A stretch of 64,000 bases of DNA from Tricholoma matsutake (lineage: Eukaryota > Basidiomycota > Agaricomycetes > Agaricales > Tricholomataceae). The position numbers and the translations under genes were made by a program. Where the stretch lies: contig AP026538.1 in the NCBI GenBank assembly GCA_026075535.2, positions 15,632,337 to 15,696,336 of the forward strand, read 5' to 3'. The notes beneath the pieces were generated by a model. That model worked only from the letters and a program-made list of their open reading frames with translations. It searched no databases and had not been told where the DNA came from. Of this stretch, positions 42,828 to 54,760 are shown in pieces. Numbering within the stretch: the first letter of the stretch is position 1; every line of letters begins with the position of its first letter.

Positions 42828-45800
42828 ACAGCACCAGGTATGCAAAGAATGTCATGAGCAAGCCAAAACAAGTTGGGGAATTGAGTACAATGGCCCATCC
42901 ACCAATGGATTGGATTGCAAGTGTCATGATCCTCTTGAGGAAGCTTGAAGAACTCGTCGAGTTCATTGGTGGCTGCCTTTGCCTTCCACTGAAAGTGTGA
43001 TGTAAAGTTTTTCTGATGTGAGTGAAGAGCTGAAGCATTGACTGATGGACCAGGCACAGGATCCATTGTTTGTGATGGTGCGGAGTGTTTTTCAGTGTAG
43101 TGGGTCTTGTAGTAGTCATACAGATTCATCTTCAATGATTCAAGATATTCAGCAAGTGAGTAATCACCTGCGTAATCAAGCTTCATTCCTTCATAAGAAA
43201 TGTGAGGATCAAGCACTATAGCGTGATGTCAGTCACAGAACCACATTACAACAAGATGAATGACATACATGCTGCCCAAGTATAAAATGGTGATTCATCA
43301 TATTTATGATAATAATCACTAAGTTTCATATGCACATCGATGAGGCTATGCTTGATACAGGGAGAAACAGTAGCAGGAAGACTTCGTAAGATCCCCTTGA
43401 TATCCTCCTGGAGACCCTGGAAGATAGCATGTGTTGTAGATAGCATCAGAATCTTGGTGGTGGACATCTGTGTGGTCACACTGCAAAAGGACTTGAGCCA
43501 CAAGGACACCAGGTCAATTGATGTCCAGTCATCCTCAGATAACTTGTATGCATGAAGATCTTTATTCTGAGAGGCAAAGGAATCAATGGCATGGCAATAA
43601 TCAAGTGCACAACCTGTTTCATGTCAGGCAGACATTTAGTAATATAAAATAATAACACACACAGAACATCTGGTGTGTTGATGACCACTGTGTTCTCACA
43701 TCTAAGATAAGCATGAGGGCTGCACTCTCAGTGTTGTTCCTCACAATCCCTTGGTTCATTGTAACATATATTTCTTTGTACCAATTTTGGTGGTGTTGTG
43801 GGCTGGAGCATACACTTCATATGATTTTTTGTAACTGAAATTAATTAGATTCTTGTACTTCAATGGAAAGAAAAGAAAAACATTATGTCAGCTACAGCAG
43901 ATAGAATCCCATCAGGCTTTGTTGCATGACTCTTGTCCTCATCCTCATCCTCATCCTCATCCTTGTCTTCTTCATCTTCTTATTGTACAGTTTCATTGTC
44001 AAATTCATGGTCTACTGGTGTTATGCCACTGTCTTGATAATTACCACTATGAGATTTTGCCTTTTTGCTGTCAGCCTTTGAGATAGCACCTATACCTTCA
44101 AGAAGCTATTGGACAAACTTTGATTAGGAGTTTCCAGCTACTAAACTATGCACGTACTTTAATAGTGGCAAGATGAACTGTATGTGGCATGCAGTGCCTG
44201 CAAGAGTCCATAGCAGAGAAGTGATGCCCCACCTCCTTGGAGTGTCATTCTATTCCTAGAGTAAGCATGTCATTGTTTGTTGCATTGTCCATCATGAGAG
44301 CAATGATCTTAGTGAAGGAACAAATTGATAAAATTGCTGGTTGACATAGTTTGAATGAACTTACTCATCCAATAAGACCATATTGCTTCAGTGTCTCCCA
44401 CATGGCCTCTGCCATATTCTCCCCAGAATGTTCACCAGTGAGCTCTTGAAAATCAACAAGAAGTTCCTCTATTATTGGAAAAATATTACAAGGTAATGGA
44501 GCCCATGAATTGTCAACATACTGAGTTGGCCTTCATTAGTTACATAATGTGCAACTATAGCCATGAAAGCATACTGGTTGCTAGAAGTCCATGCATCAAG
44601 AGATAAAGCAAATTTTCCCTTGAGATTCTATACAATGGTGAGCATGGAGAACATTATACCACTGGTTCTAACCTACCACAAACATTTCATGGATACTGTC
44701 AACAGTATCCTCTCCCATTTTGATCACCCAATGAATGATCCCCTCCCGACTAGGCAGCTTTACAAAAGAGGCCAGGTGGCATGCATAGGTCATGAGCTTG
44801 ACAAACTCCTCCTTCTCAACCTCATCAAAAGGCTGGTTGCAGGCCACAATCCATTCAGTGAGCAGGCGTTCAAATTTTGCTTGATCCCATGGACCCTGAT
44901 CTTCAGAATTAGCTAGTGTGTCAAGCAAAGAAGAGAGCAATTAAGCATACTGTCGCATTTGCTTCCTGCATAGCAAAAGCCTTCTGAATGTTCTCTGTGG
45001 TGGCCTCAAGCTTCTGGAGATACTCCACATCACTTTTTGGGTCCAGTACCTTTTTTCCAGATGCGAATCCAATTTCTTTGTCTGTTGGGGGCTCAGTCTG
45101 GTCCTTGAGTATGCAATAGAGCTGATACATCATAGGGAAGTGTTTCAGGTGACCAATTAGCCCTAAAAAACATTGATCAATGGTGAATAGAGTTGTGTCT
45201 CATCGAAGCAAACTTAATACACATACCATTGAGATTGCTTTTCATCAGCTTGGTCACTGTTAGGATCTTCTGTTTGCCATGACAGCAGCGATAATGCTTG
45301 TCACCACATTCACCCATCTGACCACTGGCATTGTGGAGAACAACTTTGTAGAATAGGTATGTATATTGGATTACTATGTTTTCCTCTGCCAGGTTTCTGA
45401 GGTGCATACATTGTGAGCAGAGTGGAGTGAGGCATCACAAGCACATACTTTTTTCTTCTGCTCCATATTGCTTGTCATTGTTTCATTCCTGGTGGGAGGA
45501 TCAGGCGATGCAGCACAGTTACATGCTGATATATTTCAGGTGCTATCTTCATCCTCCACATCTTCGACTGTCACCTTGCATGATTTCTTCTTTGCGTGGG
45601 TCAATGAGCTGACCTGGTGTGAGCATGTTGTTGATTTTGTTTGTTTGGTACTGGGTGCTGTTTTTGAGGGGAGCATATCAGCAATCTACAATGAAAAACC
45701 AGGTGAGTAAAGAATTGGTAGAAGTAGTGAGGCATGCACCTCATCATTTGGAATCATGCTACCAGATCCATCCGACTTGGAGTCTGAGCTTGATTCATCA

Positions 45801-46718
45801 TTAGATCCTGGATCCAAGAAGTCACTGTCTTCATTGTTGTCCTCATCTTTGTCTTGCGTAATCTTCTCCTTCCTGGCTTACTTGTGCTTGCGCTTCTGCC
45901 AAGTCCAACATGGATTCGAGTGCTTCTTGGGTTGGCCATCTTCATCCAGTCCTTCTTCTTCAATCAAGGATGCCATGTTTTCCCCCCAATTTGTGTGCTT
46001 GGGAGCTATGTAGTGATGTGAGATATGATGCAGAATAACAGGGTGCACAGCCAACTTACCTGATGCTTGAGTAGAAAGAGATGACATTGTATCTTGTTGC
46101 ATGCTGCAGCACGTGAGTGTTGGGAAATGGGTTACAAGTTTGGGAAGTTGTGGGGACTTGAGCTCATGTTTAGTATTTTATATACCTCAATTCCCATGCT
46201 GTTTGCATGGCAGCTGTGTCACAAGTGAAAAAATAAATGTAAAAAATGGGCTTCAAACTTTTCACAATATTTGAAATGGCAGCTTGACAATGTGAATTCG
46301 AATTCTTCACAGTGTTACAAATGCTATCAACCTATAATAACCCTATACACCTAAGAAATTCAACAGTGAGCAAGCAGAAAATGCTTTAAAACAGCATATA
46401 TGTGCCTACCAAGTCTGAGGCTCAAACAGTATGCAGTTGTACAGTGCTAACATACTTGGTGTGTTAAGCGAGGGCAGATAAGTTTGAAGTCCATGATAGG
46501 GCAGCAAGCTAGCAAGTTGGTAATATTGGCTGGAGTTGAGGTTGCTGTGGATAGCGATGATCAACAATCAATCAAGTAAGTGATAAGGCTGATATTGAAA
46601 TATCACATAAGTATGCCATGCATGACAATACAACCATGGGTTCATGCAGCATCAACCCGTACCATCTACCATACTGTTAACAGAGCACACAGATCCCTGA
46701 TGGTATGGGTGCTGTGGC

Positions 46719-47269
46719 TGTCAAGACCGATTCCTCTGACCAGATTTCCAATTGTTTCTGCTGCATTTTCCAGCTGCCTTGCAACACTGCCCACCTCCTA
46801 TCAGCAGCACTGCCTAACAGGTGAAATTCCCTCATTTCTGATTAGATGAAACAATTTCAGGATTGCCTCAGAAGCCAGTTTGGAATTATCACAGCCTTGG
46901 AAACCCCTATCGTCTCCAGCCTTTAGTATTTAAGCTAGCTACTTCATTTTGTATCACCACTTTGTCACTCAGTTAATCCAAATCTATCTTCACTCCTCTT
47001 CGTCTCTCTCTCAAGTCTTCCTTGAAACCCTTACTCGTCCTCACCAGAAAACCTCTGGACCTCCAATCCTCCCTGCTTACTTTCTTTTGAAATTAGGACA
47101 TTTGACAAGGAGAAGGGTGCAGCTTCTTATAAGCTGAAGCCATGTCCTATCTGTCCAAATTAACCTTTGCCCTGGATTTCCTTCAGGACCCACTCCTGTC
47201 CACTGACTTCAGCTGTTGCAGGTCCAACTGGAAATCCGATGTCTTTCCTTCCTGACTCAGAACTTAACA
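46719..47269 (+). repeat. LTR of chromovirus fragment G4
   Basis: Begins TGTCAAGACC and ends GAACTTAACA. The last 190 bp align with the minus-strand end of the G3 LTR (shared GCTTCTTAYAAGCTGAAGCC block and CTTAACA end), and the start matches TGTCAAGAACC of G3. Divergence is considerable, so these are old relatives of one family. Confidence 0.7.
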
Positions 47270-47328
47270 GTATTTACAAACTCACACTTCTCTTGTCAAA
47301 TCTAACACATTCCAACTTCTAACCCCCC

Positions 47329-47955
47329 ATGGCTCCTACTAAATCTCAGACCCAACAAACTACAAGAAACTCTCACCATGCTGGTGCAGTACCAGGATTA
47401 TCAGCAATCTGTCACTCAATACTACCTTCACCTAGGCATGCCTCAACTTTTGGTGCATTCACCAGACCATCTAACATCTTCCGAAAAATTGGTTCTGGAG
47501 CACCCTCTATCAGTCCAAACCTTATGTCTCAGCCTCCAGAGACCCCTCAGAATACGACTCCACTTGAGTATGTGGAGAATGTCAGGCAACCTAACCCCTT
47601 TGACAAGGAAGGTCCAGATAAAGAGGATAGACTTCCTGGTGGACCTGATGACCCTAGCAGTCCTGATGGCCCTGGAGATGACCCCGATCCTGATGACCCT
47701 GCTGACTCTCAACCTCCCGATGGTGGAAATCCTGATCCAGGAGATAGGTTCCTTGATGCTCTCTTTGAGCTCTCGGATAGTCTCTGAACCCTCCAGCAGA
47801 ACCAAGCACCCAAGTCTGAGAAAATCAAAGTTTGGGACCCTGACACTTTTGATGGGGCCAAGCCCCAGAAACTTTGGGACTTCCATGAGGGGGGACAACA
47901 TAACTATCACAAAACTTGGTGTGCACTGGTTCATTCTGTGGCGTCCACCCCACAA
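47329..47955 (+). pseudogene. 5' part of a chromovirus gag (G4)
   Basis: ATG at 47329, 60 bp after the LTR, opens a frame with a Ser/Thr/Gln-rich N-terminus, a long acidic Pro/Asp/Gly tract (PDDPSSPDGPGDDPDPDDPA) and, after a TGA at 47785 where Arg is likely, the conserved gag entry KVWDPDTFDGAKPQKLWDF (about 47827-47885; relatives have REPDTFDG). The rest of gag and pol is missing, so the fragment was cut off near 47900-47955. It lies downstream of the hAT remnant and upstream of Helitron B. Confidence 0.65.
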
Positions 47956-48085
47956 GTAGTTACTTGCAGCAGAGGTTGGGAGCACTGCTGTGGTGGTGGT
48001 GGCCATGGCCATGGTCCTCCTTATCATCGTCTTCCTTTCCACGGTATCAGTTCATTGGGGCATGGCCTTCATCCTCTTGGCCCTG

Positions 48086-48114
48086 GTTGTTGTTGTTGTT
48101 GTTGTTGTTGTTGT
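48086..48114 (+). repeat. GTT microsatellite
   Basis: About nine uninterrupted GTT triplets. The rest of 47956-48890 shows no recognisable gene; a 91-residue Gly/Cys-rich plus-strand frame here looks incidental. Confidence 0.9.
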
Positions 48115-48952
48115 CAGCTGTCTCCATTGTTATCAGGTAATGGCAGTGCTGGGTTTGTGGTTGATCTAGGGGTGGGCCTGGGTGTGAGTTGGGGTGGGTG
48201 TAGATGGGAATAGGGGGTGTACCTCGCAGGCCACTCCTCAGGTCTCCTGACACCCTTCTGTAGTTTCCTATGCCCAAACAAGAGCCTCACATCTGATTTG
48301 GATGGGGAGGATGGTGGTGTTTCATTGTGTGCATTGTTGGCTTTTGTTGAGCTGAAAACACTGTAACCTAGGACAAAGAGCATTTTACTAGTGATAGTTA
48401 AAGAGAAACAAACAAATAATGTACTATTTCAACAGTTTGAAGTTGACATGGTGGCTCTAGTGAGAATACAAGTTATGATCTACTAGAAAAGGAGAAAAGG
48501 ATATCATTAGTAGTGAAAAGAACAAGAAAAGGAGGAGAAATATGTAGGAACTTTTAATTACTTACTAGGGGGAGTACTGTGTGTGGAGGGAGTGGTAGTA
48601 ACAATGTTGATCAAGTTTGATATTGATCATCGATGATCATCACGGTTGTCAATCATGTTCCCACAGTCTCAACACTTTGTGACTACTACTACTTGACTAC
48701 TACTACTCATGTTTTTTGTGTGCATTGAGAATTCCTGAGATATATTTAAGAATTTGTAGGGTATGTAGCAAGTATGTAGTGTGTCAGACCATTAAACCAT
48801 GTAACTATCTATATACCATTTAACTACTGTATACATGGCTTCGGTGATAAGGGGGTATACATAAATGTAAACATATATGGTATAAACCATGTAAAATGGT
48901 TATATTGATAGAACAGTTGGAGCCTTAGTGGTTGCACTGTATGTGGTGAATT

Positions 48953-49926
48953 TAGGGATGCCGAAGTTCAGTTCAGTTCAGTTCTTCAAAGATTTTGCTG
49001 AACCTAGAACTGGACTTCAGGTTCAGTCCAGACAATCTGCTGAACTTCGAACTGGACCATCGGTTCAGGTTCAGGAGGGTTCAATTCTAGGTTCAGGAGG
49101 GTCTGAACCCCGAACTGAACTTTTTTATACCAAAACTTCCAAAAAAAATTCTCTAAACTAGTTTATGAGGGGAGCATGTCTTAACTAATAAAGTCTTTAG
49201 CCCCTCCCATGTCATAAGCACAGGGCCATGAAATCCCCTTGTGCAAGACATGCCACATTGTTGCCCTGCGTGATCTATGTTGTCCCACTCCCCATTATGC
49301 CCCTCCCACTGCCATTCTTGTCTGTGCCATTGAAGGGGGGTCCTCTGTCATCATCGTGGAGTGTCAAGTGCTTGTGCTGGTGTCTGTTGTAGGGTACTTG
49401 TGCCAGTAGGTCCTGCGCTCAGTCATCACCTTGTTCCAACTTCCCATCCCCATTGTAGTCATAGTCATGATCATGCTCTCCTTGAGTCAACATGTTTGTG
49501 ACCTCAAACTAACCAAACTAGTTAGTTGGTTGAAAGAAACAAGAAACACAAAATTTATTAAAACTTACTTAGGGCACAAACAACAACTATTGTCATTTGA
49601 GCCCATTTTGGGTGCAATGGCTTGCAGGTGTCATTTTCCAGCAGATGCATGGTGGCAGAATCAACAAAAAATGTTCCCATCACATGCATGCAGCACACGT
49701 GCACATGATGCCTCAAAACCCCTATCCATTTACTCACAAAAGATGCAGCAAAAAAGTTCGGTTTGAACCAGGTTCAGCGAGGTTTGACAATTTTGAACAT
49801 TGCCTGAACCTAGAACCGAACTTGTGGTTCAGTTCTGCCCATTCACCAAACCTTGGACTGAATTTGGTCTAGTTCTGAAAAGTTCAGGTTCAAAATTTGG
49901 TTCAGAACTGGACTGCAGCATCTCTA
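48953..49926. mobile_element. 974-bp non-autonomous hAT-like element
   Basis: Ends TAGGGATGC...GCATCTCTA are imperfect inverted repeats extended by many GTTCAG/CTGAAC motifs at both sides. A perfect 8-bp duplication GGTGAATT flanks it (48945-48952 and 49927-49934). The Helitron B frame continues across the empty site (TGT GGT GAA TTA GTA CCA). No transposase inside. Confidence 0.9.
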
Positions 49927-52664
49927 GGTGAATTAGTACCAAGTGGGGAACTTAGCAGATTGAAAACTATTAAAAATCACTTGCATGTGTTAAAGGCAGA
50001 GGGCATATCTAGTGTAGAGCAAAAAAGCTTGGATCAGAAGAAAAAAGAATATACTGGTCCAATACTATAAATGTAGTAATATATGCAATACTTGTAGAAT
50101 GTCCCTCAGACATAACAAAGTTCCAAGGCTTGCAATAGCTTGTGGATTGTGGCTTGGGGATGTACCTGAAGAGCTATCCAGCCTGCGGTTTGTTGAAGAA
50201 CTTTTAATTGCCCGGGTTAGACACACATGTTGTTTTCTGAACATTTCAATGGGGGGCCATAAAATGAAAGCTAATGCAATTGCATTTGAAACTCCCATTC
50301 CAAAGGTGTATAATAAACTCCCACCTCCTAGATATGAAATGGATGATGTGCTTGCAATTCTTTTTACTGGTCCATGCAAACCAACTCGGGAAGATTATAA
50401 TCAATCCTTGGTTCTTGGGCAACAGAACTATGTAGCATGAGCACTGGAGTGGCTAAAGTTAAACCACAGATTATGCAGATATAGACATTTCACATACAAA
50501 TCTGGGAGAGTATCCTGAAGATGTACCACCATGCTCTGTAGAGTATAAGCCTCTCTCTAGTAATAAAACATTGGAAGGAACTAGTCTACATGATATGTAT
50601 GATGAAGATGGTACTGCTAAAGGTGATTGTGTATATACTGTACATGGCCTGACTGGACAGAAATTGGATACTATGACCACTAACAGACTAAAAGCACTTG
50701 CACTGAAGCATTTAAATTCTCAGGGAAAATTTCTGGTCATTGGTCATAGTGATAAAGCTGAATCTACATGGGATAATCCACAACTTTATCCTAAGATGTT
50801 TCCCTGGTTATTTCCATATGGACTAGGAGGTATTGGCTCAGCAGGTTTGTCTGACAAAGAGCACAAAAGACATTTACTAATGTATCACGACAAAAGATTT
50901 CAGACTGATGTCAATTTTCCTTTTGTTGCATTTAGCCATGAACAAATTAAAACAAGTACAACTCAGAGCTTTTTACTTGCTGAGAAAAGCAAGTTCCAGG
51001 CTATTACTGACAGACTTCTAAATCTTGATCAGAGTGTTCTGAATGCTTTAATTGACAAGCTCTCCAGTGGAGATTATGTTTCAGCAGAAACTGATGAAGA
51101 GAAAAATTGCTTTCAAGTTATAAAACACTTGGATCATATTGCTGGAAATTGTCAAAGGATCAATGACAAGTAAAAATACATGTGGAATGAAATTTGGTCA
51201 TTAGTAAATCATTGTGGGGCACCATCCTGGTATATAACTTTATCTCCTGCTGATGTTAAGCATCCAATATGTCTCTATTATGCTAGAATAGATACTAAGT
51301 TTGAGCCTTGTATACTAGATGAAAGCAATAGAATTTGTCATATATGCAAAAATCAAGTAGCAAGTGCTCAATTCTTTCACTTTATGGTGCAAACCTTTAT
51401 TGAAGATGTATTGGGTGTAAAATCCAAACACCATGGATTGTATGGAGATACTAAGGCATATTATGGGACTGTTGAACAACAAGGCTGGCTCACATTACAT
51501 ATGCATCTTTTGCTCTGGATAAAAGGATCTTTAACACCACAAGAGATGCAACACAAAATTCTGGATTCTGATTCTGACTTTCAATATAATTCTTGTTAAA
51601 TGGTTAGAAAGCTGTGTTTCAGGAGAATACTTCAATGGCACACAAGAAGATGTTATGGCACAGATTGACTCAAATAAAAATTTGCCAGAATATAAAAATC
51701 CAACAGAAACCATGCCTTTGCCTCCTCCTCCTGCTTGTAAGAAATCAGATACTCATAAAACATGTCCTTCATGTAAGAAATTAAGTACATGGTGGGGTCT
51801 TTTCACACAAGCTGTTGATGATCTTCTCATGAAGTCAAATGTCCATAGTTGTAATTGAAACAAAAATAATGATGGAAGTACAAATAAATGGCATGTTTGT
51901 ACTGGCTGCATGGACAATAAATGGGGCAAATGCAAGGCAAAATTTCCCTGACCTCTATTTCAAGAAACACATATAAAAAAGGAAACTGGTTCACTTGATT
52001 TGAAAAAGAAAGAACCTTGGCTAAATACTTGTACACCCTTATTAACTTATATTTTCTGCTGCAACACAGATGTAACTTGCCTCATGTCAGTCACTGCTAT
52101 TAAAGCAGTAATTATCTATGTATCTGATTACATCACTAAAGCCCCCTTGAAAACTCATGTCATATTTGAATCAATCAAATCAATCTTTACTAAAAACATG
52201 GAACTTGTTAATTGCACATTGCCAAGTAGAGAGAAAGCGAGATGATTGATGGCAAAAGTGGTAAATGTGTTGTCAGCAAAAACAGAAATGGGTGCAATTA
52301 TGATATCCATGTATTTGCTAGGAAACCCTGATCACTATACCAGTCACAAATTTGTTCCATTTTACGAGGTCTTTACACTCCCCCATGTATTCCTATTGGA
52401 ATCCAATGATTCCAATGATTACAATTGGACTCCAATCAGAATCCGACCATATTCTGATGTCATTTTCACCAGCCAAATTGACATGAAATGGCAGTCAGTC
52501 TGATCGGAATCTGATCAGACCATCAGAATTTCCTAGGAATTTCCAACCATAGGAATCACATAGGAATATTCCAAGGTTATGCAGAGACATTGGACAACAT
52601 AGGATTCCAATGGGAATGATAGCAGCCTTGCTTAATAATTAACAGTAGAAAAGTACACACACAT

Positions 52665-52740
52665 GGCAGAATTGAACCCCAGACCTCTAACATGATTACA
52701 TAAGGATACAGTGACAAGAATACCACTACACTAAGCATCC
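52665..52740 (-). other. tRNA-like segment, likely SINE head
   Basis: On the minus strand there is an A-box-like TTAGTGTAGTGG about 50 bp before a B-box-like GGTTCAATTCT, the spacing of a Pol III promoter. No clean cloverleaf was drawn and the acceptor stem does not pair, so this is a tRNA relic rather than a gene. A second, weaker A-box-like stretch (TGGCTCAGATGGTTGAGC) lies on the plus strand at 54088-54105. Confidence 0.45.
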
Positions 52741-53278
52741 ATTGCAGGTAAGTGCTCTTACTGCACTACATACTGTTCCCATGGGTGTGATGACAAAGCA
52801 CATAGCTGCATCACCACACCTTGCCAGCTCATCGCTCCCCACCACCACCATCAACAGCGACCATGGCCTCCCCCCCTTCCCCCCTCTTCCCACAACCCCA
52901 ACCACATCACCTGACACTCCCACAATGACCACCACCTCCGCAAACAAGCCACCTGACACACAATGCGGCCCAAACGACGTGAATCATTGTTTGGGGCAAT
53001 AGTAAGTTTTTTTGTAATCTGACTAATTTTATTTCTTCTTTTTCAGGTTCTAATCTACTGGCAACGATGGTCGATGAAACCTAATGACACATACCCAATG
53101 GTGCGATGTCATCTGGGCCCAAACAACATGATTGTGTTCTTTGGGCCACAGTAAGTTGTTTTTTTTCTTTCATTTCTTTTCATAAACTAACTAATGTATT
53201 TCTTTTGTTTTCCAGGTTCCCATAACAAGGGACAGATGCAAGACAACCCCATGCCAACACCGCCACATCACAATGGCA

Positions 53279-53710
53279 CACCACCCACCCCCAGCCTCAT
53301 GAGCAACTGCTCGTGGGGTGGTTGATGGGTGAAATGATGACAGGGATGGGAGATGACAGGGAGGGGAGGGGGTAGATGGGAGGAAGGGGAGCCAATGAGG
53401 GGGAACCTATGCCCACCCACGACACCCAGGACCCTCCACTGCCACTGTGAGCAACTGCTCACAGGGTGAATGCAGGGTGTGAGAGTGCAGAAATGACAGG
53501 CATGAGGGGGAGGGGAGATGACAGAGGGAGAGAGGAGGGAGGGGGGCACGAGATGACAGCAATGAGAGGAAAGAGCAGGAGATGAGGGGCATGAAATGAC
53601 TGGGGGGGAGAGACAAGATGAGGGGGTGGGGATGACCAGATGAGGGGAACCCAAATGATGCACCACCCACCTCCAGCCTCATGAGCAATTGCTCATGGGG
53701 TGGACGGTGG
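53279..53710 (+). repeat. partial tandem duplication, about 380-bp period
   Basis: CACCACCCACCYCCAGCCTC with the following TCATGAGCAAYTGCTCRTGG hairpin-like motif occurs at 53279 and 53660. A related GTGAGCAACTGCTCACAGGG motif is at 53446. Similar motifs recur in opposite orientation at 58010-58330. Confidence 0.7.
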
Positions 53711-54760
53711 GTGGAACAATGATGGGGAGGGGGGGAAACAGCACAACGACGGAGGAAGGAATGACACAGGTGAGGGAGGCGAGACAAGGGAGGAGAGGAA
53801 AGGGCAATGATGAAGCAGCAACAATGCGACACACCACCCTCCCCCCCATTTTGTGGGGGGTGGGTTTTTTTAGTTTTAAATAGTATAATTAAATAGTATA
53901 ATTAATTGTCCCCCCCCTGCATCTGTGTGGGGGGAGGTTTTTTTCGATCTATATTAATTATATTACTCCCTCGCGTTTTTGCAAGGGCAACAAAATTTTT
54001 TATGAGCTCTCGTGAGGTTAAAAAATAAGTGAACTATCCCTAAGTGCTTTAAATGGACATTATATTACATATTTGTTAATTCTCCTGTGGCTCAGATGGT
54101 TGAGCACTTGTTTGGTGGTCATATGACTTACATCCCAACCTGCTCTGCCCATTTATTTTGTAAGCACTTGGTGATCACCAATTTAAGTCTTCCAAAATGG
54201 TGGTATTCCAACTACCTGTTGGAATTGCATAAGACTTTACTCGGAATTTACTAGGAATTTCTTGGAAATAACAGTACATGCTCATCAAGATACATTCCGA
54301 TCAGACTCCAAGGTCTAGTATTGGAATAGTAGGACTCCTATTGGAAAACTCGGACTCCTAGGAGTCCAATAGGAATATGTGGGGGAGTGTAAAGTACTGC
54401 ATTTTACTGGCAAACATATGTATCTGAAGCTCACAAAGTCTGGCACCCAGAAGAAGCAACAAACTTTTCAATCAAAGTGGCACTTGTGAAACTGAAGGGT
54501 ATGATAATAGGTCTCTCACCTGTCTTTGATTATATTTATCATGCACCTGAGCTTGAGAACATGTCACTATATGACTGGATCAGAAGATGCAAGAGAGAAA
54601 AAATTTACAAGAGCAAATCAAAACACAATAATACTGTACAATGTCCTGATAATTCCAACAATTGTCATGAAGGAGATTTATCTATTCAATCTGATCTGAT
54701 TGGAGACCAATCATTTGAGTCTGTTGATACAGAACTGGTTGTGAAGATCAATCTCCAAGC

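Larger units (their letters stand above)
39455..46102 (-). pseudogene. hAT transposase gene, split and degenerate
   Basis: Minus strand, from about 46102 downward. An acidic N-terminus (MASLIEEEGLDEDGQPKKHS) is followed by a BED-type zinc finger (CCHGKQKILTVTKLMKSNLN, about 45230-45290), then across an intron HLKHFPMMYQLYCILKDQTE (about 45090-45150). Next come PWDQAKFERLLTEWIVACNQ and LPSREGIIHWVIKMGEDTVD (44700-44900), ELTGEHSGENMAEAMWETLK (about 44395-44455), ALMMDNATNNDMLTLGIE and CRHCMPHTVHLAA (about 44175-44300). The dimerisation end has ELDEFFKLPQEDHDTCNPIH and FPNLFWLAHDILCIPG (42830-42970), then, beyond the P2 insertion, SAVAVEWVFSGGRDTISLQQ (39560-39620). This order is that of Ac-like hAT transposases, which cut and paste DNA. 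Many stops; introns at least near 45170-45225. The element ends were not resolved. Confidence 0.75.
52366..54400. mobile_element. 2035-bp non-autonomous hAT-like element in Helitron B
   Basis: Left end GAGGTCTTTACACTCCCCCA; right end, read inward, CAGTACTTTACACTCCCCCA. The sub-ends are rich in GGAATCC/GGATTCC. A perfect 8-bp duplication CATTTTAC flanks it (52358-52365 and 54401-54408), and the Rep frame reads through the empty site. It contains tRNA-like segments, repeated intron-like modules and a 380-bp duplication, but no transposase. Confidence 0.9.

Noticed and set aside
47938..48213. Gly/Cys-rich 91-residue ORF
   Set aside because: Overlaps a GTT microsatellite and GC-skewed low-complexity sequence. 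No supporting features.
52665..52740. Functional tRNA gene
   Set aside because: A- and B-box-like motifs exist, but no paired acceptor stem or normal anticodon arm could be drawn. It is more likely a SINE or tRNA relic.
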